From: JAHDHW01 sp965277415
GTDB lineage: Bacteria; Bacteroidota; Bacteroidia; Chitinophagales; Saprospiraceae
DNA: 64,000 nucleotides
NCBI GenBank assembly: GCA_965277415.1
Contig: CBDICS010000054.1
Location: 372,001 to 436,000 of the forward strand
Direction: 5' to 3'
Positions 7,681 to 18,000 of the stretch are shown piece by piece. Positions within the stretch are counted from its first letter, which is position 1, and the number at the start of each line of letters is the position of its first letter. The notes beneath the pieces are model-generated. The model saw nothing but the letters and a program-made list of their open reading frames with translations, did not search any database and had not been told where the DNA came from. Position numbers and translations under genes: made by a program.

Positions 7681-9546
7681 ATGTTTCCAAAATATGATGT
7701 CATAGTAGTTGGTGCCGGACATGCCGGGTGTGAAGCTGCAGTAGCTGCTGCTAATCTAGGTTCGAAAGTATTACTCGCCACTATGAATATGAATACCATT
7801 GCTCAAATGTCTTGCAATCCAGCAATGGGTGGTGTAGCCAAAGGGCAAATCGTAAGAGAGGTGGATGCCTTAGGTGGATATTCTGGAATTGTAACAGACC
7901 ATACCATGATTCAATTCCGGATGCTAAATCGTTCGAAAGGGCCTGCAATGTGGAGTCCCCGTGCACAAAGTGATCGAATGCTGTTTGCCAATAAGTGGAG
8001 GAACATGCTGGAAGCAAATCTTAATATTGATTTTTGGCAAGAAATGGTGGTGGGGCTTCTTGTAAAAGATGGGCTCGTTTGTGGTGTTAGGACTTCAATT
8101 GGCATTGAGATCGAGAGCAAATCGGTTGTATTAACAAATGGAACTTTTCTGAATGGTTTAATCCATATTGGTGAAAAGCAATTTGGTGGTGGCCGTGCTG
8201 GTGAACGAGCAGCCAAAGGAATTACGGAGCAACTTCAAGAGTTGGGTTTTCAATCTGGTAGAATGAAAACAGGAACGCCGCCTAGAGTTGATGGCCGTTC
8301 TCTTAATTGGTCCTTAATGGAATTACAGCCCGGAGACGAGGATCCTTCAAGGTTTTCATATACAGAAACACCTAAACTAAAAAAGCAAAGACCTTGTCAC
8401 GTAACTTATACGAATACAAAAGTACATGACATTTTAAAAACCGGATTTGATCGTTCTCCAATGTTCAATGGAAGAATCCGCGGCGTCGGTCCTAGGTATT
8501 GTCCTTCGATTGAAGATAAAATTGATCGTTTCGCAGAACGGGATCGTCATCAGCTTTTTGTTGAGCCAGAAGGATGGGATACTGTCGAAATTTATGTGAA
8601 TGGCTTTTCATCTTCCTTGCCTGAGGATGTACAATATAAAGCAATGACTAAAATTCCAGGTTTTGAAAATGTCAAGATGTTTCGTCCGGGTTATGCTATA
8701 GAGTATGATTATTTTCCACCTACACAATTGAAAATTTCATTAGAGACGCGATTGATAAAGAATTTATTTTTTGCGGGCCAAATCAATGGAACTACTGGAT
8801 ATGAAGAAGCCGCTTGTCAAGGGCTTATGGCTGGTATCAATGCACATCAAGCAATCAATGAAGAAGCACCTTTTGTGCTCAAAAGGTCTGAAGCATATAT
8901 AGGAGTATTAATTGACGACTTAATCAATAAAGGTACTGAAGAGCCGTACCGAATGTTTACTTCTAGAGCAGAATACCGTATTCTACTTCGTCAGGACAAT
9001 GCAGATTTAAGGCTTACACCAATGGCTGAAAAGCTAGGTATGAAAGACCTTGGCCAACGTATAGCAAGAGTAGAAGAGAAAAAGGTAGCTGTTGCCGAAA
9101 TTGAAAAATTTCTAAAACAAACAAGTGTAGATCCTTCAGAGATAAATGGGTTTTTAGCCTCAAAAAATTCAGCGCCTCTTAAGCAAAAAGTTAAAATTCA
9201 AAGTGTTTTACTTCGTCCGGGAATAGATATTAAAGACCTACAATCATCGATTAGTATTTTGGGGCAGTTTTTAGAAAAGCACGATGCAGAATCTATTAAC
9301 CTTGCCGGTATCAATCTAAAGTATGAAGGCTATACTCGAAAAGAACAAGAAATGGTTGATAAAATGAATCGCTTAGAAGAGGTGAAACTTAAAGAAGATT
9401 TTGATTATAAATCAATCGTCTCGCTTTCCGCTGAAGCTCGCGAAAAACTTTCAGAAATGAAACCACATACGATTGGTCAAGCTAGTCGTATCAGTGGCGT
9501 ATCTCCTTCTGATATATCAGTATTATTGGTACATATGGGCAGGTAG
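7681..9546 (+). CDS. mnmG: tRNA uridine-5-carboxymethylaminomethyl modification enzyme MnmG (GidA)
   Basis: FAD-dependent partner of MnmE that installs the cmnm5 group on U34 of certain tRNAs. The 621-residue length is standard. The FAD-binding VVGAGHAGCEAA motif is at residues 10-21, and the family signatures GQINGTTGYEEAACQG and FTSRAEYRILLRQDNAD are intact, as is the C-terminal helical domain that contacts MnmE. The stop codon lies in the first bases of a dispersed repeat. mnmE is not in the window. Confidence 0.97.
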   Translation: MFPKYDVIVVGAGHAGCEAAVAAANLGSKVLLATMNMNTIAQMSCNPAMGGVAKGQIVREVDALGGYSGIVTDHTMIQFRMLNRSKGPAMWSPRAQSDRMLFANKWRNMLEANLNIDFWQEMVVGLLVKDGLVCGVRTSIGIEIESKSVVLTNGTFLNGLIHIGEKQFGGGRAGERAAKGITEQLQELGFQSGRMKTGTPPRVDGRSLNWSLMELQPGDEDPSRFSYTETPKLKKQRPCHVTYTNTKVHDILKTGFDRSPMFNGRIRGVGPRYCPSIEDKIDRFAERDRHQLFVEPEGWDTVEIYVNGFSSSLPEDVQYKAMTKIPGFENVKMFRPGYAIEYDYFPPTQLKISLETRLIKNLFFAGQINGTTGYEEAACQGLMAGINAHQAINEEAPFVLKRSEAYIGVLIDDLINKGTEEPYRMFTSRAEYRILLRQDNADLRLTPMAEKLGMKDLGQRIARVEEKKVAVAEIEKFLKQTSVDPSEINGFLASKNSAPLKQKVKIQSVLLRPGIDIKDLQSSISILGQFLEKHDAESINLAGINLKYEGYTRKEQEMVDKMNRLEEVKLKEDFDYKSIVSLSAEAREKLSEMKPHTIGQASRISGVSPSDISVLLVHMGR

Positions 9547-9675
9547 CCGTAAAGAATTATGTTAATAATATTTGATGAGTCGAAAAATGATAAGTGTTTG
9601 ACTAAAAGGAAATAACGTTCGTTTTTTGGCTCTATCTCAAAAAAATATTATTAGTATAATTTAGGCCAAGTACTT
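9543..9675 (+). repeat. ~130-bp post-stop repeat, copy 1 (after mnmG)
   Basis: This stretch from GTAGCCG to AGTACTTA matches 30314-30443 after mreB with only scattered substitutions and two short indels. Shared blocks include TTTGATGAGTCGAAAAATGA and TATCTCAAAAAAAT. The mnmG TAG stop is at its left end. It ends with an AT-rich TATAATTTAGG stretch. Confidence 0.8.
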
Positions 9676-9682
9676 ATATTTT

Positions 9683-10531
9683 TCACTCTAATATATCTAG
9701 GACATATCTTTGGTAACCTCCATTCTCTATGAAGCTTCCACAATTACCTTCTGGATCTAGCACCAATTGAATATAATCTCGCCTAGTGGCACTATCATAG
9801 TATCGGGTTTCCAACCACTTAAATGATCCGTCATTTTGTAGACGATCAAGGATAGGTAGAATCCCCATTCTATTAAAAATTGAACTGTTACAAATCTGAC
9901 TTGCCACCAATTCATCCGTACTCATCACTTCTATATCATCAAATTCTAATACGCTTAATGTTTGAGCCAAAGTAAAAGCATTGGTCCCATCTTCATTTGG
10001 AATACGTTTTCCAATATTTGAAAGCTTTGTTGTATTATGTTCAGATATCAACCTATTCAATAATGTTTTATCATTCATTAACATAGCTTCAAAGGCCAAA
10101 ATGTAATACAATTCGTGCTCCGTTTCCAATGCTTTCAAAAAACCCGTCGTAATATAAAAATGGCCTCCAGGTATAGAAAATGCATTGATTTCAGCTTCAT
10201 CTAAAACAGCAATTCTCCAAGGTCGATCAAAGTCCCATTGATCATTTTCGCTTGCTAGGTTATCAAGACGCAATGAATTGGTAACTTGATTATACAAAGT
10301 CTGTACATACCAGTACACCGTCGTATCGTAAGGTGGAATGTTAGGAATCACAGGAAAAACGTCAGGATGTTGGGCGATAGCCACTTGAATCAAATCACCT
10401 AATTCTTCTCTTTTCTCTTTTACAAAATCACTAGGTTTTGAAACAGGTATAAAGTCCTCTCTACAGGAGGTGCTGAAGATAATAGCAAGCAGGCATAGCA
10501 CAATCGCATTGCGATTTGTCAAAATGTTCAT
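9683..10531 (-). CDS. M48-like lipoprotein lacking the zinc-binding motif
   Basis: A 282-residue lipoprotein: signal ending in FSTSC with Cys as the lipidation site. I use the ATG at 10531; the longer frame to 10567 begins with TTG and has a poor signal. The middle part NAFSIPGGHFYITTGFLKAL followed by ETEHELYYILAFEA closely follows the M48 metallopeptidase pattern NAF--PGG-I-V--GLL...EAELA-VL-HE--H, but HExxH reads FEAML. It is therefore probably a non-catalytic M48-like protein exported to the cell envelope. No partner gene is adjacent. Assignment is from motif order only. Confidence 0.6.
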   Translation of the reverse strand: MNILTNRNAIVLCLLAIIFSTSCREDFIPVSKPSDFVKEKREELGDLIQVAIAQHPDVFPVIPNIPPYDTTVYWYVQTLYNQVTNSLRLDNLASENDQWDFDRPWRIAVLDEAEINAFSIPGGHFYITTGFLKALETEHELYYILAFEAMLMNDKTLLNRLISEHNTTKLSNIGKRIPNEDGTNAFTLAQTLSVLEFDDIEVMSTDELVASQICNSSIFNRMGILPILDRLQNDGSFKWLETRYYDSATRRDYIQLVLDPEGNCGSFIENGGYQRYVLDILE

Positions 10532-10567
10532 TACAGTGTTTGTTTTTTGTTTTAAACTTGATCTCAA

Positions 10568-10871
10568 AACTCAATCTGAGACTAAGATTAAACTTGCAAA
10601 AACCTATCCAAAAAATGTTAAATTCAGATTAATTCAATAAAAATGAGTAAGAAATACGTTATAAAAATAATTAATCTGAAAAACAATTACTTTTGGAGCC
10701 TGATTAACGCTTATCTATTGTTAAACAAACTTTAGATTAAAAGCAATTTATACCTTTTCAAGGAAAGAGGCAAAAAACACCAAAACACTTTTATGTATAT
10801 TGATTTATTCGGGATAATTGTTTGTATCGAGAAATATAGTTATTCCCGAACAAATCAATAGACAATCTATT
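10568..10871. other. Intergenic region upstream of the M48-like gene
   Basis: About 300 bp, AT-rich, without an ORF. It contains an imperfect inverted repeat at 10800-10858 (separate entry) just past the acyl-CoA ligase stop. The rest must include the promoter of the M48-like gene; I see no clear element. Confidence 0.4.
10800..10858 (-). terminator. Imperfect inverted repeat downstream of the acyl-CoA ligase gene
   Basis: TTGATTTATTCGGGATAA (10800-10817) pairs with the complement at 10840-10858, with one mismatch and a one-base bulge, around a 22-nt loop. It begins 14 bp after the ligase stop on the minus strand. It has no strong T-run, so it may be a 3'-stabilising structure rather than an intrinsic terminator. 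Confidence 0.4.
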
Positions 10872-12695
10872 CTACTTCGTATACATATCATTAATATCTT
10901 TATCATACTTTTCAAGAATCACCCTTCGTTTTAATTTCATAGTCGGCGTAAGTTCTGCTTTGGAACCATCATTTTTAACAGGCTCCCAAGTAGCATCAAT
11001 TAAAGTGAACTTTTTAATTTGTTCTACATGGCTAAAAGCAGGGTTATATTTATTTACGACACTCTGAAATGCCTCTAATACTTTTTCCTCTTTAATAGCA
11101 TCTGCACAACAAGACCATTCCAGACCATTTTTGCCACACCAATCTTTTAATGCCTCTTCTGCTGGTACAATCAGAGCAGAAACAAACTTTTGCTTCTCAC
11201 CTACGACCATCATTTGTTCAATCAAAAAGTCTTCTTTGAATTTATTTTCAATCGGAGCAGGAGCTACGTATTTTCCACCAGATGTTTTTAACAGTTCTTT
11301 TTTACGATCCGTTATTTTTAAAAAATTCTGTCCATTAGCTCCTTTAACAAATGTGCCTACATCTCCGGTACAAAACCATTGTTCCCCGTCAATTTCTTTC
11401 ATGACTTCTGCTGTTTTATCAGGTTTTCCATAATAGCCCTGCATGATATTCGGTCCTTTTGCTAGTATTTCGCCTTCACCTTCTTTATAATTACCATCGC
11501 TAGAATCTAACATAATATCTACATTGGCCAGTGCCATACCTACTGTTCCTATGATTGCTCCACCTTCGTCGTATCGACCAATAGTCAGCCCAGGAGAAGT
11601 CTCCGTAAGTCCATAACCTTCCCTAACCGGAACACCTGCCGCTGAAAATACTCGGATCATTTTTGCTGGGCAGGCTGCTGCTCCTGTGAGTATTCCTTTT
11701 ATATTTCCACCTAATGCTTCTCGCCATTTACTAAATATTAATTTATCCGCTATTTTCCATTTTAGAGCAAGCATTCCAGATGGCTTTTTATCAAAATCAA
11801 AATCATCCGTTAAACCAAGTGCCCAAAAGAATAGCTTTTTCTTAGCTCCTGTAAGCATTAAACCTTTATTGTAAATTTTTTCATAGACCTTTTCTAATAA
11901 TCGAGGAACGGTAGTAAAAAAATGAGGTTTTATTGCTTGAAGATCACCTGTCTCCCCACCAAGGTTATCTGTTCCAGTGAATACAACTTCAAGGCCTTTA
12001 AAGATGTAAGAGTAAGAAGCACTCCGTTCAAAAATATGACAAATTGGAAGAAAACTCAGGACCCTTGATCCTGGATCTAGAGGTAAAATTTCTTGTACAT
12101 TAGAGACATTGGATACAATATTTGTATGAGAAAGCATAACCCCTTTGGGATTTCCAGTCGTACCAGAAGTATATATTATAGTTGCTAAGTCATCTGGTTT
12201 TATTGCTTCTTTTATTGCTTCCAAAGCGGTAGCATCTCCATCAGTAAAAATATCTTTCCAATATTTTCGACCTTCTTGTTTGTCAAATGTATAAATATCA
12301 AGCAAACTAGAAACATTAGCTTGCGCAACTTTTACCTTATCATACAAATCCCCTTCTCCAACAAAACAGTACTTGACTTCCGAATCATTAAAAATATACT
12401 CATACTCTCCAGAACTTATCGTTGGATACACGGGGACATTGATAATACCTAATTGCTGCATACCAATATCCATCATGATCCATTCTGGTCGATTTTTATA
12501 TGCTACTAAAGCAACCTTATCTCCTGACTTAAGCCCTAACTCCATTAAACCATAACTTACCTTATTCGCAATTTTAATCACATCTTCTGTACTAAAATAT
12601 GTCCATTCTCCATTATGCTTATATCCTACTGCCTTCTTTAGAGGGAATTTTGATTGTTGATAATAGATATATTCAAAAAGACGTGTTACTTCCAT
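10872..12695 (-). CDS. Long-chain fatty-acid--CoA ligase (AMP-forming)
   Basis: Activates fatty acids to acyl-CoA through an acyl-AMP intermediate. The 607-residue protein has the AMP-binding P-loop IIYTSGTTGNPKGVMLSH (about residues 173-190), the REGYGLTETSPG motif (about 360), the CTGDVG motif and the hinge DRKKELLKTSGGKYV (about 463-477), typical of the FACL/long-chain group of ANL enzymes. It stands alone, with a 292-bp gap upstream. Chain-length preference cannot be read. In Bacteroidota such genes serve uptake of exogenous fatty acids or membrane recycling. Confidence 0.92.
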   Translation of the reverse strand: MEVTRLFEYIYYQQSKFPLKKAVGYKHNGEWTYFSTEDVIKIANKVSYGLMELGLKSGDKVALVAYKNRPEWIMMDIGMQQLGIINVPVYPTISSGEYEYIFNDSEVKYCFVGEGDLYDKVKVAQANVSSLLDIYTFDKQEGRKYWKDIFTDGDATALEAIKEAIKPDDLATIIYTSGTTGNPKGVMLSHTNIVSNVSNVQEILPLDPGSRVLSFLPICHIFERSASYSYIFKGLEVVFTGTDNLGGETGDLQAIKPHFFTTVPRLLEKVYEKIYNKGLMLTGAKKKLFFWALGLTDDFDFDKKPSGMLALKWKIADKLIFSKWREALGGNIKGILTGAAACPAKMIRVFSAAGVPVREGYGLTETSPGLTIGRYDEGGAIIGTVGMALANVDIMLDSSDGNYKEGEGEILAKGPNIMQGYYGKPDKTAEVMKEIDGEQWFCTGDVGTFVKGANGQNFLKITDRKKELLKTSGGKYVAPAPIENKFKEDFLIEQMMVVGEKQKFVSALIVPAEEALKDWCGKNGLEWSCCADAIKEEKVLEAFQSVVNKYNPAFSHVEQIKKFTLIDATWEPVKNDGSKAELTPTMKLKRRVILEKYDKDINDMYTK

Positions 12696-12932
12696 GATGT
12701 TTTTTATTTAATGTTTGATTATTTTAAGTGAATGAATAAAGTCATGCATAATCTAGTCCTATAACTTTATGGACAGGGTATCAATGGTTCCTTTTTCATT
12801 GAGATTACAAATTAGTAAATTTTATCCTATTTAAATAAACCTCATTTCTCTCTCCTTCGAAATTATATAAAATTTGTTCTAAAACAACTATTAGTCCGAG
12901 CAATAGTTAATCTAGAATAAGGTCAATAAAAA

Positions 12933-12966
12933 AGCAGTCTGATAAGAGTATCAGACTGCTTTTCAA
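12933..12966 (-). terminator. Intrinsic terminator of the YceI gene
   Basis: A perfect 12-bp stem, AGCAGTCTGATA (12933-12944) and TATCAGACTGCT (12949-12960), with a 4-nt loop. On the minus strand it lies 22 bp after the YceI stop and is followed by a run of six T. It also has T residues on the plus side and could work both ways. Confidence 0.85.
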
Positions 12967-12987
12967 TAGAATTATTTACTCAATTGA

Positions 12988-13650
12988 TTATTGAGCAGTA
13001 GCGTTTAATTCAATATTTAAAGAAATATCATCATGTATGATTTTATCCTTTGCTGTACCAATAAGTCCAGAACCGTACTTAATATCCCAATCTGTTCTAT
13101 TAATGGTAAACTTAGGCGTAACAGCCATTAATTTATCGCCAGCTACTACTACATTAGTAAGGATAGAAATACTTTTAGTGATGCCTTTTAATGTAAGGTT
13201 TCCTGTAATGTTATGTGTAACCACTTCATTACCTGCTACTGGAGCAACAGACACGATTTCAAAAACACCTGTAGGATTACTTTCTACATCAAAGAAATCA
13301 GGAGAAGAAAGGTGACCAACTAATTTTGCACTCATTTCATCAGGTGTACCGTCAGTAACTTTAATCGAACTCATATCAATACCAAACTTACCGCTTGTGA
13401 TATTGCCTCCTTCGACAGAAAGTGCTCCTTTTTGGACGTTAATCGTTCCACTATGTTGACCACCGACTTTAGTCGAAGTCCAATGAACGATTCCATCAGT
13501 AACAGAAAAGTTTTTAGCTGCTGCTGCTGCTGTAGCAACATTTTTAGCTGCATCGCCAACTTTAGCTGCATCTCCTTCAGGAGTATTTTTGCAAGCAAAA
13601 ACAAGTGTAATTGCAAAAAAGGCGATCATGATTTTTGAAAATACTTTCAT
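12988..13650 (-). CDS. YceI-like lipoprotein (lipocalin-fold isoprenoid-binding family)
   Basis: YceI-domain proteins form an extended lipocalin barrel that binds polyisoprenoids or other amphiphiles. Start chosen at the ATG 13650 (MKVFSKIMIAFFAIT...FACK), which gives a Cys lipoprotein; the longer frame to 13692 begins with TTG. An Ala/Lys-rich linker (about residues 24-46) precedes the YceI domain, with VHWTSTKVGGQHSGTI, the SPDFFDVESNPTGVFEI block and GNLTLKGITKSI as family landmarks. A strong terminator follows. The domain call is secure, the ligand unknown. Confidence 0.88.
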   Translation of the reverse strand: MKVFSKIMIAFFAITLVFACKNTPEGDAAKVGDAAKNVATAAAAAKNFSVTDGIVHWTSTKVGGQHSGTINVQKGALSVEGGNITSGKFGIDMSSIKVTDGTPDEMSAKLVGHLSSPDFFDVESNPTGVFEIVSVAPVAGNEVVTHNITGNLTLKGITKSISILTNVVVAGDKLMAVTPKFTINRTDWDIKYGSGLIGTAKDKIIHDDISLNIELNATAQ

Positions 13651-13764
13651 TGATTGATTATTTTTTATTTTGAAAAAGTAGAATTTCCACAAAAGTACGG
13701 CTTCTCTTTGGTTCGTAGAGTATTTTGATTGAATTTTCTATGGAATTAAGAAAATGAGTGGTTT

Positions 13765-14649
13765 TCAACTGTGTTTATCTAAAAAACTTATGGCTTCATT
13801 TAAAGATTTTAAAACGGTAATATTTCCTGAGGCTTTTACATTTTGAGCAGCAATTTGATAACCAGACAATAAGATTTCACAATCTTTAAAAGTAGCCGAT
13901 AGTTCATCCACATATTTTTGAACTGGGCTTTTTGAATAGGTTTCTGTTATCATTGTAAAAATATAATCCGGTCGATGAATTTGACAGGCATCTACCAAAT
14001 CATTGACTGAAATATCCAGGCCTAGGTAAAAAACCTTGTATTTTCTGGCTTTAAGTACATAATGCATAAAAAGTAAACTAAGCTCCTGACTTTCTTTTTC
14101 TGGGAGATAGATTAAAAATTTCTTAGCTTTTTTGTCGAGTGAAAAAGATTCATTTCCTATTGCTGTGATTATTTTTTGGCGAATCAGACAAGTCATAAAA
14201 TTTTCCTGTACAGGATTGATTGATCCCGTCAACCAAAGCACACTCAATTTATCTAAAAAAGGATAGATTATCTGAACCATGGTTTGTTCAAAACCGAGCT
14301 CTTGTATATTAGCAGAAATAATGCGGTCAAATTTATACTCGTCCATTTCTATCATAGAGATAGTAAGTGCATCTAATTGGGTATTATGCGCAAAGTTGAC
14401 TTCTGATATAGCCGCTACTTTTTCTGCAATTTCACGCTCTGTCATCTCTGCGATTTTAGAGATTCTAAAACCATTTCTGTTTAGCAAAGAGATATTTAAT
14501 AAAAGCTTTAGATCACTGTCTTGATAATAACGAATATTAGTATTGGTCCGCTCAGGTTTAATAATGCCATATCGCTGTTCCCAAATTCGAATAGTATGGG
14601 CTTTAATGCCACACAGTTTTTCCAAATCTTTTATAGAGTAAATAGCCAC
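13765..14649 (-). CDS. MerR-family regulator with a B12-binding-like domain lacking B12 ligands
   Basis: The 294-residue protein has an N-terminal MerR winged helix (SIKDLEKLCGIKAHTIRIWE, then RYGIIKPERT; residues 5-80), a helical middle domain and a Rossmann-like C-terminal domain (about 180-294), the layout of CarH/LitR light- and B12-responsive regulators. The middle domain reads W-x9-EN where CarH has W-x9-EH. The C-terminal ESQELSLLF stands where ExHxxG is expected. Both cobalamin-contacting histidines are thus replaced, so B12 sensing is doubtful. It is divergent from the large secreted protein gene, 368 bp away. A membrane, carotenoid or stress role is only a guess. Confidence 0.8.
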   Translation of the reverse strand: MAIYSIKDLEKLCGIKAHTIRIWEQRYGIIKPERTNTNIRYYQDSDLKLLLNISLLNRNGFRISKIAEMTEREIAEKVAAISEVNFAHNTQLDALTISMIEMDEYKFDRIISANIQELGFEQTMVQIIYPFLDKLSVLWLTGSINPVQENFMTCLIRQKIITAIGNESFSLDKKAKKFLIYLPEKESQELSLLFMHYVLKARKYKVFYLGLDISVNDLVDACQIHRPDYIFTMITETYSKSPVQKYVDELSATFKDCEILLSGYQIAAQNVKASGNITVLKSLNEAISFLDKHS

Positions 14650-15017
14650 TTTTTTAAATTAAATTGAGCGTGTCCCTAAATACACCCGCGTTAAAACAAC
14701 ATTTTTTGCTGTTTTGTTTATATCAATGTCATATATCAGCCAAAAACTAAGCCTATGCCTTTAATATTAATACTTTAACTAGTGCTTTTTAGCTTTTTCT
14801 GTATCTTTATTTGATCTGATCCTTGTAATAGTGCTTTGATAATAAACAGACCAGTTATTAAGGTATATAAGAGTGAAAAATGTAAAAATAACCTATAAAA
14901 GTAAACCTTTGGCAGCACCCAAGGAATAAATTGGTGGTCTGAAAATGTATTTATAAAAATTAAAACTAATTTTACTATTGTTTCGTATATATTTCTATTT
15001 ATAAAACTCTATTTGTA
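14650..15017. other. Divergent intergenic region (MerR gene / T9SS substrate gene)
   Basis: 368 bp with no ORF worth calling. It should hold both promoters and possibly a MerR-type operator, but I found no long-spacer palindrome typical of MerR sites. The sequence just before 15018 is very AT-rich. Confidence 0.4.
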
Positions 15018-18000
15018 ATGATAAAACATTTACGCTTTTCTCCTTTCTCTACAAACTTCTTAAGGTATTGGGTTCTACTTCTTTTTACCTTTTCTTTTTC
15101 TCCTATAACTTTTTCTCAAATAGTGCCGACTACAGGAAGTGTCGAGTGTTTTCTTGCAGGAAACGGAGGAACATTTCAAGATATAGGTGGTACGGATAAC
15201 TATCCCGATTGCAACTGTGTATCTACAACCACCCTATGTGCAATAGATGGGAGTGCCATTTCTATTGAATTCACTAGTTTTGGTGTTAATGAACCTTTTG
15301 ATTGGCTGGTCATTCTTGACAATGACAATCCAACTTCTCTTGAGTTTCCAACTGGAGATCAATTATTCAATAACTCCGATGGCGTTGGAGATGGTGGCGC
15401 AGATAACTATGGAATCGGAGCAAACCTTGGAGAAGGCACCTTAGCAGAACTCGTATCGACAACATATACCGCAACAAATCCTACAGGTTGTTTAACTTTT
15501 GTATTTAGATCATCAGCCGTTGTGCCTGACGCTGGTTGGGTTGCGAATACGACAACATCTACTGACTCTCCACATCCTGGCGATAATCTCGACTGTGCTA
15601 CTAATGTTGATTGCCTCCCAGCCTCAGGTTTGACTTTAGGGACAGTAGAGTGGAATAGTGCAGATTTTACCTGGACGGCCTCCCCTGACGCTACAAGTTA
15701 TAACGTTGAGTATGGGAATGAAGGTTTCGTATACGGAACAGGTACAATGGATAATACAACGAATACAACTTATAGCCTTTCTAGCTTGCAAGAGAATACA
15801 ACGTATGATTTTTATGTTCAATCCAATTGTGATGCTGATGGCCTAGGTGCACCTTTAGGACCAATTACTTTTACGACTCCTTTTGAAAATCCTCCAGTGA
15901 CTTGTGACTATACTTTAGAGCTCTTCGACTCTTTTGGCGATGGATGGAATGGTTCTACTTTAACTGTAAATGTAAATGGTGTTGAGACAATGTATACCAT
16001 TCCTGCAGGTGGAGATGAAGCGACCTTTACTTTTGAAGCACTAAGTAATCTTCCCGTTGTTATTTCATATTCACCAGGCGCGTTCGAAAATGAAGTCACC
16101 TATAATGTACTCGATCCTTCTGGCAATGTCATTTTCAATGATGGCCCAAATCCACAAACAGGTGAAGTCTTCACATTCTTTGCTTGCCCAACTTGTCCTG
16201 GTCCATCTGCAGTAACAGTAGATCATATAGGAGGCATTGATGCGGATATTAGTTGGACATTTTCCGATTCTTCAGGAATATATACCGTTGAATATGGGCC
16301 TGCTGGTTTCGCATTGGGTACTGGAACTACATTTATGACAACAATGAACTCAGCTACTATTTCTGGTCTCTTAGAAAATACGGTATACGATTTTTACGTG
16401 TCACTCGCTTGTGATAATGGAGATGATAGTGCAATTGTAGGGCCCACTACTTTCCAGACAATTTGGTTAATTGATGTTGGTGTAATTGCTATCCTTACAC
16501 CTGAGTCACAATGTGGCCTTGGAACGGAGACCGTAGAAGTGACTTTGCAAAATTTTGGTGCTAATCCACAATCTCTGATACCTTTTAAGTATGCCGTAAA
16601 TAATATTGATGCTGGCGTATCTCAGCCTCTTGACGGGTTTTATACTGGTGTTATCAGCACGGATAGTACTGTGACTTTAGAGTTTGAAACTACTTTTGAC
16701 TTTTCTGTTGCTGGAGAATATGAAATTGTTGCATGGACAGAGCTCGAAAATGATGCTGACATCTTAAATGATAGTTCTAGTTTCACCATCACTAATATTC
16801 CTATTGTCTCTGACTTTCCATATTTTATAGATTTTGAAACCTGGGACGGAGGTTGGTCGATAGACGAAGAGTTTAGTGTTAACTCTACTTGGGAATTTGG
16901 AATGCCGATGGGAATAGACATCATTTCAGCTGCTTCTGGTGTTAATGCATTCGTAACTAACCTAGATGGCAATTATAATAATGCCGAATTGTCTTATATT
17001 CTTTCTCCTTGTTTTGATTTTTCTTCTCTAGCAGCTGATCCTATAATTAACTTCTCTATCAATTATGATACGGAGACAAATTGGGATGGAGCATGGTTAG
17101 AAGTAAGCACAGACTCTGGAATGAATTGGAGTAAAGTTGGAGCCATAGGTAGTGGAGTGAATTGGTATACCATCGATAATACAACTCAAGGGCTTGGCGA
17201 TGTATGGGCAGGGCTTTCTGGGGGATGGATCAATGCAGAGCATACCCTGACAGGAGTAGCGGGAGAAAGTCAAGTCAGGTTTAGATTTGCTTTTGACTCT
17301 GATGGATCTGTTAATGGGTTTGATGGTATAGGAATTGACGATATCTTAATCTCTCCAGTCTTTGCAGATGACCTTTCTGCCTTAATGGTGATGAATACGA
17401 CAGATTCAGAATGCGGTGACGAAATGGATCAGGTAGTATTAGAAATTCGAAATGCAGGGATAAATGAACAGACTGGTTTTGATGTATCTTATCAGATCAA
17501 TGGTGGTGCTACTGTTACAGAAAATGTAGGTGCTTTGACTCTAAACGCAGGAGACGTAGAAATCTTTACTTTCAGCACACCTTATAATTCGAATATTCTG
17601 GGTACAGATTTTGAAATTATCGCCTGGACTTCATTAGACGATGAACTTAACTTTTTGAATGATACTACTGCTTTTGTTTTCACAACAGCTACACCTGATC
17701 CTTTACCGATAGTCCAAGATTTTGAAGATAGTGCTGTTCCTAACGGTTGGACGGTTAGTGATGCTGGTATTGGAAATGTTCATAATAATGTATCTGTAGT
17801 TATCTATGATAATTTGTTTAGCGGAGATCAAAACTATGAAGTGACAACTTCTAATATTGGCCCAATCAACCCCGGTGACAGCCTAACTTATGATTACCGA
17901 TATACAGACTGGGCTGCAGGTACTGTAGCAACCATTCTAGGAGCAGGAGATAGTCTGGAGATTCAGGTTTCTACTGATTGTGGAGAAACTTTTACCACCG

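Noticed and set aside
7781..8216. Minus-strand ORFs inside mnmG
   Set aside because: Antisense to a well-conserved gene with no family similarity.
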